A DNA stretch of 64,000 nucleotides from Bacteroidaceae bacterium (lineage in GTDB: Bacteria > Bacteroidota > Bacteroidia > Bacteroidales > Bacteroidaceae): assembly GCA_030843315.1 (NCBI GenBank), contig JAUUPT010000012.1:1-64000 (forward strand), given 5' to 3'. A program made the translations under genes and the position numbers. The notes below the pieces were generated by a model. That model saw only the letters and a list, made by a program, of their open reading frames with translations, had not been told where the DNA came from and did no database searches. Shown here in pieces: positions 1 to 9,701 of the stretch (its first letter is position 1; every line of letters starts with the position of its first letter).

Positions 1-2
1 GG

Positions 3-2213
3 GATGTACTTCCCCGGTCATTAGCACACGGCGTTTCCATAGAACTTCCCAATGGCATATTGTGCATTGGGGGACGTGATGCCGGGCAATGCTATAGTGA
101 TGTGTTTTTTATCGCTATGCAACACGGGCAACCTGCTGTTGAAGAAGAATGGCCTTCACTTCCTGTGCCATTGGCAAATGCAACGGGAGTGCTGCTGAAT
201 AATAAAGTCTATATCATTGGAGGAAGAAAATCAATAAAACCATCCCAATTATCCGAACATTTCTTTGTATTGGATTTGTCACAGAAAAAAGACGGTTGGA
301 AGGAATTGCCTGCATGTCCGGGAGGGGTGAGGGAGAATGCCGTTTGCGTTGTGCAAAGTAATGGTTTTACTCCTTGCATTTATCTGTTTGGCGGACAAGT
401 AGAGAAAGCAGAGATACTGACCGGCTATGTGTATAATCCTCAGTTGGACAGATGGGACTCATTGGGTTCGGATTTTCCCGAAGGGATTAAAGCCGCCATT
501 CCGAGCGGGGCAAACCACATTCTTCTTTTTACGCAAGGAATGGAGAAGGATACAATCGCTTCTGCAGAATCGGCGATAGTAGAGAAGAACCTTTTATGGA
601 AGTATCATACTATAACCCGGACCATCATTAAGTCTGAAGAAATGCCGTGCACTTATGGTGTGACTGCTGTTTTGCGGAAGAACCATTCTATTTTTGTAAT
701 AGGCAATAATACCTCTTCCGGGAAGGGTGGAATATGTATGCTTCAAGGAAATATAATCCCTGTTGAAAGGGGACTTGGCTTTGTCAATATTCTTGTGATT
801 ATAGGTTATTTTGCCATATTGGCGGGTATCGGAATTTATTTCTCGCGACGCCAGAAGAGTACAAACGATTATTTTAAAGGTGGTGGACGCATCCCCTGGT
901 GGGCTGCCGGCCTGAGTCTTTTCGGAACAGCGTTGAGTGCTATAACATTCATGGCCATCCCTTCCAAAGCGTATGCTACAAATTGGAGTTATGCTCTGTT
1001 TAATGTCGGAATTCTGCTTGTGGCACCGATTATTGTTTTTGTTTTTATTCCTTTCTTCAGAAAGCTGAATATTACAACTGCTTATGAATATCTGGAGATA
1101 CGCTTTAATGCATTAATCCGTGTTATTTGTAGCCTGGCTTTTATTTTATTCCAAGTAGGTCGTATGGGAGTAGTGCTTTTCCTGCCCTCCATCGCATTGA
1201 ACGTGGTAACCGGACTGGACATATTTCTCTGCATAGGCATTATGGGTGTTTGCAGCATTCTGTATACGATGATAGGAGGAATAGAAGCCGTGGTGTGGAC
1301 GGATGCCATTCAAGTCATTATATTGCTGGGAGGAGCCATTTTTGCAGTAATATATATATCGTGTTCCCTTCCCGGTGGATTTTATGAAACGATTGATATT
1401 GCGGTAGCGAACAATAAGTTTGATATCGGGATGACGAATTTTGATTTGAAAGATGCTACGGTATGGACTGTCCTGATAGCAGCATGCTTCACTCATCTTA
1501 CTACTTACGGGACAGACCAGAGCATGGTGCAACGCTATCTCACTACATCTTCGATGAAAGAAGCGCGGAAAAGTCTTTGGACCAATGCCATCTTGACTGT
1601 TCCTGCCACTATTATTTTCTTCTTTATAGGAACAGCCCTTTATGCTTATTATAAAGTGTATCCTGAGAATCTGAGTATTAGTATTCCTAATGGTGATGCC
1701 ATCTTTCCCTGGTATATTTTTACACAGTTGCCGGCGGGTATTGTGGGACTGCTCATTTCAGGAATTTTTGCTGCTGCAATGTCCACTCTCAGTGGTAGTA
1801 TGAATTCTGCTGCAACGGCTTTTATTGTAGATATCTACTCGCGCTTCTTTCATAAATCCAATCAAGGATCCGAACTGCGTGCGGCGCGTATGGCGACTTG
1901 TATAATAGGGGTGATCAGTTTGTCTTTTGCCTTTTTAATGGCAACTTGGAATATTGCCTCTTTATGGGATGAATTTAATAAGATACTTGGGCTTATACTT
2001 GGAAGCATGGGCGGACTCTTCATGCTTGGACTGCTGACAAAACGTGCCAATTCTACCGGAGCAATAATAGGGATCATAGCGAGTACTATCGTCCAACTGT
2101 TTGTTGCCAGATTTCAGGTATTGCATTTGCTTCTATACACTGCATCGGGATTTATCTCATGCTTTGTTATAGGCTATGTGGCAAGTCTGTGTTTTGGCTC
2201 TAAGAAAGACTAA
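3..2213 (+). CDS. Kelch mutarotase domain fused to sodium/solute symporter (5' end cut by the window)
   Basis: The frame is open to the left edge, so the gene starts upstream; the first visible start-like codon, TTG at 60, is probably internal. The first 250 or so visible residues hold kelch-type blades (GGRDAGQCYSD, YIIGGRKS, IYLFGGQ) like the NanM/cyclically permuted mutarotase family, which equilibrates sialic-acid anomers. From about position 780 the protein becomes a polytopic SSS-family Na+ symporter with many hydrophobic helices (first one LGFVNILVIIGYFAILAGIG; conserved GTALSAITF and TDQSMVQRY stretches). In this family the N terminus usually faces outward, so the mutarotase would sit in the periplasm at the mouth of the transporter; this is inference. 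It is followed 32 nt later by a NanA-like lyase, which supports a sialic-acid substrate. The family assignment is firm; the exact sugar is not shown. Confidence 0.88.
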   Translation, partial: DVLPRSLAHGVSIELPNGILCIGGRDAGQCYSDVFFIAMQHGQPAVEEEWPSLPVPLANATGVLLNNKVYIIGGRKSIKPSQLSEHFFVLDLSQKKDGWKELPACPGGVRENAVCVVQSNGFTPCIYLFGGQVEKAEILTGYVYNPQLDRWDSLGSDFPEGIKAAIPSGANHILLFTQGMEKDTIASAESAIVEKNLLWKYHTITRTIIKSEEMPCTYGVTAVLRKNHSIFVIGNNTSSGKGGICMLQGNIIPVERGLGFVNILVIIGYFAILAGIGIYFSRRQKSTNDYFKGGGRIPWWAAGLSLFGTALSAITFMAIPSKAYATNWSYALFNVGILLVAPIIVFVFIPFFRKLNITTAYEYLEIRFNALIRVICSLAFILFQVGRMGVVLFLPSIALNVVTGLDIFLCIGIMGVCSILYTMIGGIEAVVWTDAIQVIILLGGAIFAVIYISCSLPGGFYETIDIAVANNKFDIGMTNFDLKDATVWTVLIAACFTHLTTYGTDQSMVQRYLTTSSMKEARKSLWTNAILTVPATIIFFFIGTALYAYYKVYPENLSISIPNGDAIFPWYIFTQLPAGIVGLLISGIFAAAMSTLSGSMNSAATAFIVDIYSRFFHKSNQGSELRAARMATCIIGVISLSFAFLMATWNIASLWDEFNKILGLILGSMGGLFMLGLLTKRANSTGAIIGIIASTIVQLFVARFQVLHLLLYTASGFISCFVIGYVASLCFGSKKD

Positions 2214-2245
2214 CTTTTATCATTAATTATAATATACTCTAATTT

Positions 2246-3163
2246 ATGGACAAACAACTTTTAACAGGATTAATTGCTGCGCCATTTACGGCAATGCACG
2301 AAGATGGTTCTTTGAATTTGCAGGTCATAAAGCCGTATGCAGAATTCTTAATTAGCAGAAAATGCGTAACGGGGATATTTATTTGTGGTACTACAGGAGA
2401 GTCTGTGTCTTTGACGACAGAAGAACGCAAAGCAATAGCGGAAAAGTGGGTTGAATCGGTCGGAGGAAAATTGGAAGTAATTGTACATGTTGGCGGTATG
2501 TCACAGGTTCAGTGTTCCGAACTGGCGGTTCATGCCCAAGCTATCGGGGCGGACAGGATAGCAGCCATGGCACCTTGTTTCTTCAAACCTGAATCTGTAG
2601 ATGACTTGATTCATTTCTTTAAGCCGATAGCAGCGTCTGCTCCCAAACTGCCATTTTATTACTATAATATGCCATCAATAACTGGAGTCTCATTGCCTGT
2701 GCATACTTTCCTCTCCGAAGGCAAGAAACAGATTCCAAACTTAGTGGGAGTGAAATTCACCCATAATAATCTGATGGAGATGCAGCAATGCATCCATGTG
2801 GATAATGGGGCATTCGAGGTATTGCATGGATTTGATGAGATTCTGATTACCGGACTTTCGGTTGGAGCTAAGGCTGCGGTAGGAAGCACCTATAATTATG
2901 TTCCGGGTATATATAAGGAGGTGATGGATGCAATGGAAAAAGGAGATCTTGATACTGCTCGCGAAATGCAATGGAAATCAGTGGAAATTATTGATATACT
3001 GATAAAACATGGCGGAGGAGTCAGAGGAGGTAAGATCTTTATGAAACTTGCGGGGATAGATTGTGGCCCATGCCGTTTACCGATAGCTCCTTGCTCAGAA
3101 AGGGAATTGGAAGAGACAAGAGAAGAATTAAGCCATACCGATTTCTTTAAATATATTAATTAA
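2246..3163 (+). CDS. nanA: N-acetylneuraminate lyase / dihydrodipicolinate synthase family aldolase
   Basis: This 305-residue protein is a class I aldolase of the DHDPS/NAL family. Visible motifs are GTTGES (carboxylate binding), the catalytic tyrosine in YYYNMP and the Schiff-base lysine in GVKFTHNN. The family cleaves Neu5Ac (and Kdn) to pyruvate and ManNAc (or mannose) in the cytoplasm. The length is normal for NanA. Its position between a mutarotase-symporter fusion and SusC/D plus sialidase favours lyase over lysine biosynthesis. The ATG at 2246 begins a normal TIM-barrel N terminus (LLTGLIAAPFTAM). The spacer of 171 nt after the stop suggests the susC unit may have its own control. Confidence 0.88.
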   Translation: MDKQLLTGLIAAPFTAMHEDGSLNLQVIKPYAEFLISRKCVTGIFICGTTGESVSLTTEERKAIAEKWVESVGGKLEVIVHVGGMSQVQCSELAVHAQAIGADRIAAMAPCFFKPESVDDLIHFFKPIAASAPKLPFYYYNMPSITGVSLPVHTFLSEGKKQIPNLVGVKFTHNNLMEMQQCIHVDNGAFEVLHGFDEILITGLSVGAKAAVGSTYNYVPGIYKEVMDAMEKGDLDTAREMQWKSVEIIDILIKHGGGVRGGKIFMKLAGIDCGPCRLPIAPCSERELEETREELSHTDFFKYIN

Positions 3164-3256
3164 CTAAAACATGATGCCTATGGAGATATAACAATGAATA
3201 ATGTCCTAAATAGCTTAATTAGCTAAACAGAGTTTATAAGTCTCAATAAAAAGAGA

Positions 3257-3289
3257 GGGGAAACGAGTTTTCGCACTTCCCGTTTCCCC
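3257..3289 (+). promoter_or_regulatory. Hairpin in the leader before susC
   Basis: A perfect 9-bp stem, GGGGAAACG pairing with CGTTTCCCC, with a 15-nt loop lies in the 171-nt spacer between nanA and susC. It is followed by an A-rich stretch rather than a T-run, so it is not a clear intrinsic terminator on the plus strand. It may be an attenuator, an RNA-processing site or an mRNA-stabilising element for the high-copy SusC/D mRNA. Nothing else in the spacer is clear except a short AT-rich palindrome near 3211-3225. Confidence 0.5.
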
Positions 3290-3334
3290 AAAAATAAATT
3301 ACCGAAATAGTTTATTAATAAAATCGTAACAAAG

Positions 3335-6300
3335 ATGAGAAAAAAAATCCGTTTTCACCTCATAACCTTTCTACTATTTTGCCCCTTCCTGCTTTGGGCG
3401 CAAGAATTCAACTTGTCAGGTGTAGTTGTAGACAATATGGGTGAAACTCTTCCTGGAGTTTCCATAGCAATAAAAGGAACGACTCGGGGAGTTATCACAG
3501 ATATAAATGGAGCTTTCCAGTTAAAAGCTAATAAAGGAGAAATACTTGTATTTTCATACGTAGGCTATGATGAGCAACAAGTAGTGGTTGCCGATCAGAA
3601 AAAAATGAACATTACCATGAAGCCGACAACTCTTGGCTTGGATGAAGTGGTAGTGGTGGGCTATGGTACCCAGTCCAAACGCACAGTAACGTCTGCCATT
3701 AGTAAAGTGGATGGGGAAACCTTGAAGTCAACCCCTATCAATACAGTAGGAGAGGGTTTGAAAGGAAAGATTGCCGGTGTACGTGTGTACAATACCAATA
3801 ATACTCCGGGAGCAGAAGCCACCTTCCTGGTTCGTGGAGGTTCGTCCATCAGCCAGAGTAATTCGCCTCTGATTCTTGTTGACGGCATAGAACGCAGTAC
3901 GGCGGGTATAAACCCTAATGACATTGAATCTATCGAAGTTTTGAAAGATGCTGCTTCTTCTGCAATTTATGGTTCGCGTGCATCTAATGGTGTTGTATTA
4001 ATTACAACAAAGAAGGGAAAGAGCGGTACGCCGCGGGTGACGTTTGAAGCCTCTTTTGCCAATGAGAATGTAGAACGTATGATTAAATACCTGGATGCAG
4101 CCCAGGCAGTTACTATTATGCGTGATCGTTGGGCTTCCGGACCTACACCTGAAAAGCTCTATCTTGACGGATATGCCTATAGTTCCGGCAATACCGATGC
4201 TTCTAAATATTCTACCCGCTACCTGAAAGACGGGGAAAGCATTCCGGCAGGATGGAAGTCGGTGGCTGATCCGTTGGATCCCAGCAAGACTTTGATTTTT
4301 GAAGATAACGACTGGGCCGGTACTTGCTTTAAGAATGCTCTTTGGCAGAATTATTATGTAGGTATAGAGGGTGGAACGGAGAAGCTGAGCTATGTAGGCA
4401 GCGTCGGCTATATGAAAGACTCCGGTGTGGGAGTCGGTACGGCATTCGACCGTTTCAACGCCCGTACAAACGTGACAGCCAAGATAAGAGACAACTTGAC
4501 TTTCAGCAGTAATATCGATTACAGCCAGACGAATAGCGAAGAGTATGCCAGCCAATACCAGGTAATTACCCGTGGATTGATGACTCCGGCCACTCAACGT
4601 AAGTATTGGGTTTCTGATAACGAATGGTATGGAACTCCGACTCCGGGACCTAACTCGTCTTCTCCCAATCCCAGCTTTTATTCGTATTACAATGATAATA
4701 ACCAACGCACTAATCGTCTGGGCTTGGTGGGTTCTCTCGATTGGGAGATTCTGAAAGGATGGCATGCTGTCGGTACGGCTTCATTGTTTACCCAAAATAA
4801 TCATGGAGATACCTTTATGCGCGCAAATCCGATGAATGGTACGCGCCAGGCAACTACCAACATGACAGATGAACAACGTAAGAAATTAGAATTCTATACC
4901 AGTTATGCCAGGACATTTGCTGAGAAACATAGTATTAGTGTTATGGCGGGATACTCATATCAGCAATATCTGTATAAGTATGTATATGCGGCCACTACGG
5001 GACATAGCTCGGATAAAATTCCTACACTGAACGGTGGTTCTGTATATGCCGATGCAACAAGTATCAAACAGGAGGATGTGAATATCGGTTATTTTGGTCG
5101 TCTTAATTACGATTACTTAAAAAGATATATGTTGACTGTTACTTTCCGTGAAGACGGGTCATCCCGTTTCGCTAAAGGCAATCAGTGGGGCTTTTTCCCC
5201 GGAGTATCTGCCGGATGGGTTATGAGCGATGAACCTTTCATGGAAGATGTCGATTTCATTAGCAATTTGAAGTGGCGCGGCAGTTATGGACAAACAGGTA
5301 ATAACTCCGTAGGATATTACGATGCACTGGGTTTATATGCCATCACGACAAGTTACGACCAGGAAGCGGCAACCGTTTCTTCCGCCATGCCCAATAAGGC
5401 ACTTGAATGGGAAACTTCTACGCAACTGGATTTAGGCTTTGACTTAGGGCTACTCAATAACCGTATCATCCTGGGTGTGGATTACTTTAATAAAGTTACG
5501 GATAATCTGATAACTTCTACTGTATTACCCAATACATCGGGATATGGCTCTATTCTCACTAACTTGGGTAAAGTTCGTTTCCGTGGTTTTGATGCCGAAA
5601 TAACAACGCGTAATATCGTGAAAAAAGATTTTACCTGGGAATCTAAGTTTACAATTACCTATGTGAAGAATAAAGTTCTCAAATTGCCCGATAACGGACG
5701 GGATAGAAACCGCCAGGGAGGATATTCTGTGAAAATGCAGGATGGAACAACCAAAGAATTCGGAGGTGTTGCCGAGGGTGAGCCGCTAGGACGTTTTTAC
5801 GGATACAAGAAAGATTTTATCATTACAACTCCCGAACAAGCTGCCAATGCCCGTTATGATACTTCATCCAAAGGATGGGACTGGACTACTAAGCAGAATA
5901 TAGGTGTCGGAAAAAAGACTATTGGAGACTATGAGTGGAAAGACTTGAATGGCGATAACATTATCAACAGTAATGATATGTTCTTGCTGGGTAATACCAT
6001 TCCCCATACAACCGGAGGTTTAAATAATACATTCACTTACAAAGGATTTACATTGAATGTTTATTTAGACTTTGCATTGGGACATTCCATATCCAATGGT
6101 TATCTGCAACGCCAGATGTGTAACTTCATGGCGGGAAATACCAGTTTACCGGCTGAAATCCTTAAATGCTGGAATGTGGGAGATGATCCGGCAACAGCGA
6201 AATATGCCCGTTTCTCCGGCAACGACTCCGACGAATTAAATAAAAACTTCCGTGATAACTCGGATGTCTTTACCCAGAAAGGCGATTACCTCTGTATTCG

Positions 6301-6514
6301 TGAGATCTCTCTGCAATATGCATTGCCTCAAACTTTACTCTCTAAAACGGGCTTGAAAGGACTTGTATTTACACTGGCAGGAAATAATCTGCATTATTTC
6401 ACGGAGGTTATAGGACTTTCTCCTGAAGTTGGTGCGTCAAGTACTTATTCAACGGGCTATAATACGTATCCGGCTATCCGTAAATTGTCTGTCGGATGTA
6501 AGATTACTTTGTGA
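3335..6514 (+). CDS. SusC-like TonB-dependent outer-membrane transporter
   Basis: This 1059-residue protein has a signal peptide (about residues 1-22, ending WAQ). A carboxypeptidase-regulatory-like domain follows (about 27-100, LSGVVVDNMGETLPGVSI), then the SusC TonB-box-like stretch DEVVVVGYG (about 103-111), a plug domain (VLKDAASSAIYGSRASNGVVLITT) and a beta-barrel reaching the C terminus. SusC proteins import oligosaccharides across the outer membrane, driven by TonB, in complex with a SusD lipoprotein. The SusD gene follows after 31 nt. Its place between nanA and a sialidase gene suggests sialylated glycans or free sialic acids as substrate. The length and all domains are complete. Confidence 0.95.
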   Translation: MRKKIRFHLITFLLFCPFLLWAQEFNLSGVVVDNMGETLPGVSIAIKGTTRGVITDINGAFQLKANKGEILVFSYVGYDEQQVVVADQKKMNITMKPTTLGLDEVVVVGYGTQSKRTVTSAISKVDGETLKSTPINTVGEGLKGKIAGVRVYNTNNTPGAEATFLVRGGSSISQSNSPLILVDGIERSTAGINPNDIESIEVLKDAASSAIYGSRASNGVVLITTKKGKSGTPRVTFEASFANENVERMIKYLDAAQAVTIMRDRWASGPTPEKLYLDGYAYSSGNTDASKYSTRYLKDGESIPAGWKSVADPLDPSKTLIFEDNDWAGTCFKNALWQNYYVGIEGGTEKLSYVGSVGYMKDSGVGVGTAFDRFNARTNVTAKIRDNLTFSSNIDYSQTNSEEYASQYQVITRGLMTPATQRKYWVSDNEWYGTPTPGPNSSSPNPSFYSYYNDNNQRTNRLGLVGSLDWEILKGWHAVGTASLFTQNNHGDTFMRANPMNGTRQATTNMTDEQRKKLEFYTSYARTFAEKHSISVMAGYSYQQYLYKYVYAATTGHSSDKIPTLNGGSVYADATSIKQEDVNIGYFGRLNYDYLKRYMLTVTFREDGSSRFAKGNQWGFFPGVSAGWVMSDEPFMEDVDFISNLKWRGSYGQTGNNSVGYYDALGLYAITTSYDQEAATVSSAMPNKALEWETSTQLDLGFDLGLLNNRIILGVDYFNKVTDNLITSTVLPNTSGYGSILTNLGKVRFRGFDAEITTRNIVKKDFTWESKFTITYVKNKVLKLPDNGRDRNRQGGYSVKMQDGTTKEFGGVAEGEPLGRFYGYKKDFIITTPEQAANARYDTSSKGWDWTTKQNIGVGKKTIGDYEWKDLNGDNIINSNDMFLLGNTIPHTTGGLNNTFTYKGFTLNVYLDFALGHSISNGYLQRQMCNFMAGNTSLPAEILKCWNVGDDPATAKYARFSGNDSDELNKNFRDNSDVFTQKGDYLCIREISLQYALPQTLLSKTGLKGLVFTLAGNNLHYFTEVIGLSPEVGASSTYSTGYNTYPAIRKLSVGCKITL

Positions 6515-6545
6515 TAATAGAAGTTTAATACGAAAAATAAGAGTT

Positions 6546-8033
6546 ATGAAAATTAAAATATTATCTGGTATTATTCTTGTAGGTAGCGCCTCGCTTCTTA
6601 TGGCTTGTCATGGAGATTTGAATGTGGAACAACCCAGTCAGTTTACCAGTGTATCCATGTGGACAGAGGAGAGCGATGCTACAAGTGCGGTAAATGGTGC
6701 ATACACCCAATTCCGTTCCGCTTTTTCGGAAGCACTTAATATCTATGGAGAGATGCGTTCCAATCTGTATGAGAGTGGGGCGGTGAATGATGCTTTCTTT
6801 AACAGAGTTGGTACAAACGTGCTTTTAAGCAATGATTCGGGTACGGACTGGAGCAGTATCTACACTACTATTAATAGTGCGAACCTGATATTGAAACATA
6901 CGCCGGATATTTCTTTTGTCAAGGAAGCCACGCGTAATGAAGTGATGGCTAATGCTCATTTCCTGCGGGCATATTGTTATTTCACTTTGGTACGGGTGTT
7001 TGGTGACTGTCCGCTCCTGACTTCCGGTTTTGAGTCGGAAAAGCAAAACGACATGTATCCTACCCGTACTCCTGCCACCGAGGTATATGCCCAGGTCGAA
7101 GCTGATATTGAAGAGGCTCTGAGATTGATGCCTGCATCATCCAGGTTGCTTCATAAAGCATCTCCTGCAGCTATCAATATGCTGCGCACAGAATATTATT
7201 TATGGAAAGCAAAGCGCCTCGGTGGTGGTGATGCAGCCTTGAAAACGGCGCAAACCTCTGTTGACGCAGTGCTGGGAGCCGGCTATACATTACTTCCGAA
7301 TTTTACAGACCTGTTCAAAGTGGACAACGAATCTAATGCAGAATTTATCTGGGCATTGCCTTATACTATTAATGAAAATGTAAGTCCGGGGAAATCGCCA
7401 AACTTCTTCGCTTTGTACCTGGCCCCTCTTTCCGATAAAACCAGATTGGAGGACTATACCGAAGATGAAGTTCCTACCGGTTCTCATGCACAGTACGTCA
7501 TCCCGACACAGGCTTATTGTGATTTCCTTGCATCGGATGCACGTGATACCCGTGCAAATGTTTCGGTACGAGTATTCGACGACCCGTATCTGAATGAAAC
7601 ATTGCTACTGCGCCGAATGATTGTGAAGTTCAAAGGCTCGTGGGTGAACGAGACACGCTGCTTTGACAGTGATGTACCTGTTTATCGTTTAGCCGAAGCC
7701 TATCTTCTAAAGGCCGAAGTAGAGAATGCATTGGGCAATACGGATGCTGCCCTACAATACTTGAATGTAGTAGCCAAACGTGCTTATGGAGTAGATAACT
7801 ACTATAGTGTGAGAACTAAAGACGGCATTGACAATGCTATCATTGACGAAATATTGAAGGAATTTGTTTCCGAGTCTAAGTCATGGTGGGCATTCCTTCG
7901 TTTCAATAAAGAATTTGAGCGTATTGAAACATTGAAGGGACGCGAGGGAGAAAAGAATGTCACTTTGTGGCCTGTATCGGCTTCTTGCCTCAATACGAAT
8001 CCCAACATCACACAGACGGAAGGTTATAAATAA
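6546..8033 (+). CDS. SusD/RagB-like glycan-binding lipoprotein
   Basis: The protein has 495 residues from the ATG at 6546, chosen because it gives a lipoprotein signal with the modified cysteine at residue 21 (LLMAC). The longer frame starting at 6429 overlaps susC and has no signal. Typical SusD features are the N-terminal NVEQPSQF segment, TPR-like helices (MANAHFLRAYCYFTLVRVFGDCPLL) and the C-terminal region VYRLAEAYLLKAEVENALG. SusD proteins sit on the cell surface, bind glycan and act as a lid on the SusC barrel. The gene is directly downstream of its susC partner and 14 nt upstream of the sialidase. Confidence 0.95.
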   Translation: MKIKILSGIILVGSASLLMACHGDLNVEQPSQFTSVSMWTEESDATSAVNGAYTQFRSAFSEALNIYGEMRSNLYESGAVNDAFFNRVGTNVLLSNDSGTDWSSIYTTINSANLILKHTPDISFVKEATRNEVMANAHFLRAYCYFTLVRVFGDCPLLTSGFESEKQNDMYPTRTPATEVYAQVEADIEEALRLMPASSRLLHKASPAAINMLRTEYYLWKAKRLGGGDAALKTAQTSVDAVLGAGYTLLPNFTDLFKVDNESNAEFIWALPYTINENVSPGKSPNFFALYLAPLSDKTRLEDYTEDEVPTGSHAQYVIPTQAYCDFLASDARDTRANVSVRVFDDPYLNETLLLRRMIVKFKGSWVNETRCFDSDVPVYRLAEAYLLKAEVENALGNTDAALQYLNVVAKRAYGVDNYYSVRTKDGIDNAIIDEILKEFVSESKSWWAFLRFNKEFERIETLKGREGEKNVTLWPVSASCLNTNPNITQTEGYK

Positions 8034-8047
8034 AGCAATAAAAGAAT

Positions 8048-9679
8048 ATGAAATCGAAGACAATGCTTATGTCGCTTATATTGGCTCTGACCTTTGCGGC
8101 ATGCCAATCGTACACGGGTAAGATAATGGTAGAAGGCAGGCAGTTCGTATATCCGGTACTGACAATGAGGGAGCATAATCCTGTGTTGTGCTTGCAATTG
8201 ATCAGAGATAACGGGGATAGCTATCAACTGAAAGAACTGGATTTTACTTTGGATGGAAGTACATGTCCCGATGATATATCTTCGGCTTCTCTTTTTCTGG
8301 ACGAAGTCGGCAGCCAACGTTGTGCTGACGCTAAGCCTGAGAATGGGAAACTTTCTTTCAAAACAGACTTTCAGATAGATAAGGATACACTGCTCTGCTG
8401 GATAACACTCAAGTTGAAGGATACTGCGGCACAGTCTACGAATAAAATTCAAATCTCTTGCAATAAAATTAGGGTTAACTATGGTTTGGTGGATATCCAC
8501 CGCTTGCCTGCTGCGAAGCCACTCCGTGTAGGAGTGGCTCTTCGGCAGCATGGTCAGGATGGTGTGCACACTTCACGCATACCGGGATTGACTACTTCGA
8601 AGAAGGGGACTTTGCTGGCTCTGTATGATGCACGCAATGAAAAGGACGATGATTTGCAAGGAGATATTGATATAGCTGTGAATCGTAGTGAGGATGGAGG
8701 CTGCACCTGGCAGCCCATACAAAAGGTATTGGATATGGGCGAGTGGGGCGGACTGCCCGAACGGTATAATGGAGTGAGTGATGGATGCATCTTATCTGAT
8801 GACGTGACGGGCGATCTTTATGTTATCGGCTTGTGGATGCATGGCGTTTTAGATCCTAAGACGGGCAAATGGATAGAGAATCTCACTGATACATCGACCG
8901 TATGGAATCATCAATGGCGTGCACATGGCTCGCAGCCGGGCTATGGCGTCAAACAAAGTTCCCAATTCCTGATAAGTAAAAGTACCGACGACGGCCGCAC
9001 CTGGAGCGAACCGCGTAATATTACCCGCCAGGTGAAGCAAGAAAAATGGTGGCTGCTTGCTCCGGCTCCCGGAAGAGGTATTACGATGGAAGATGGTACG
9101 CTGGTTTTCCCGGTAGAAGGCAGAGATGAGAAAGGACTTCAATTCTCCACTATAATGTGGAGCAAAGACAGGGGAGAGAACTGGGCGGTAGGAGAGCCTG
9201 CATACTTCAATACGAACGAGTGCCAGGTTGTGGAACTGTCCGATCATTCACTGATGCTGAATATGCGTGAACGGAGCAACCGGGGGCGTCAGGAAGGAAA
9301 CGGACGTGCTATATCCGTTACACGGGATTTGGGAAAAACATGGGTGGAACATTCCACTTCCCGCTCTGCCCTTATCGAACCGGCATGCCAGGCATCCTTA
9401 TTGCGGCATAACTATGTGAAAGACGGGAAGAATTGCCATGTGCTGCTTTTTGCTAACCCGAGTTCCAAGGAACGTCGGGATAACATAACCATCAAGGTGA
9501 GCTTTGATGATGGGCAGACGTGGCCCGAAGAGTATTGGTTATTGCTCGATGAAGGTAGGGGAGCCGGTTACTCGTGCATGACTTCCATCGATGAGCAAAC
9601 CATAGGTATCTTTTATGAAGGTAGCCAGGCCGATATTCAGTTCCAGGCTATCCCTTTGAGCGATTTATTAAAAAAGTAG
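8048..9679 (+). CDS. nanH: Exo-alpha-sialidase (BNR/Asp-box), exported lipoprotein
   Basis: This 543-residue protein is similar in length to known Bacteroides NanH sialidases. Cys19 in FAACQ gives a lipoprotein signal. An N-terminal beta-sandwich-like region (about 25-165) precedes a six-bladed propeller. The arginine motif is SRIPGL, near residue 177. Five Asp boxes are visible: SEDGGCTW, STDDGRTW, SKDRGENW, TRDLGKTW and SFDDGQTW. Further conserved arginines lie in MRERSNRGRQ and near the C terminus. The enzyme releases terminal sialic acid from host glycans at the cell surface or in the periplasm, feeding the symporter and lyase encoded upstream. Linkage preference cannot be read from the sequence. 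Confidence 0.93.
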   Translation: MKSKTMLMSLILALTFAACQSYTGKIMVEGRQFVYPVLTMREHNPVLCLQLIRDNGDSYQLKELDFTLDGSTCPDDISSASLFLDEVGSQRCADAKPENGKLSFKTDFQIDKDTLLCWITLKLKDTAAQSTNKIQISCNKIRVNYGLVDIHRLPAAKPLRVGVALRQHGQDGVHTSRIPGLTTSKKGTLLALYDARNEKDDDLQGDIDIAVNRSEDGGCTWQPIQKVLDMGEWGGLPERYNGVSDGCILSDDVTGDLYVIGLWMHGVLDPKTGKWIENLTDTSTVWNHQWRAHGSQPGYGVKQSSQFLISKSTDDGRTWSEPRNITRQVKQEKWWLLAPAPGRGITMEDGTLVFPVEGRDEKGLQFSTIMWSKDRGENWAVGEPAYFNTNECQVVELSDHSLMLNMRERSNRGRQEGNGRAISVTRDLGKTWVEHSTSRSALIEPACQASLLRHNYVKDGKNCHVLLFANPSSKERRDNITIKVSFDDGQTWPEEYWLLLDEGRGAGYSCMTSIDEQTIGIFYEGSQADIQFQAIPLSDLLKK

Positions 9680-9701
9680 GAATCATTAAAATCTAAGTAT
9701 T

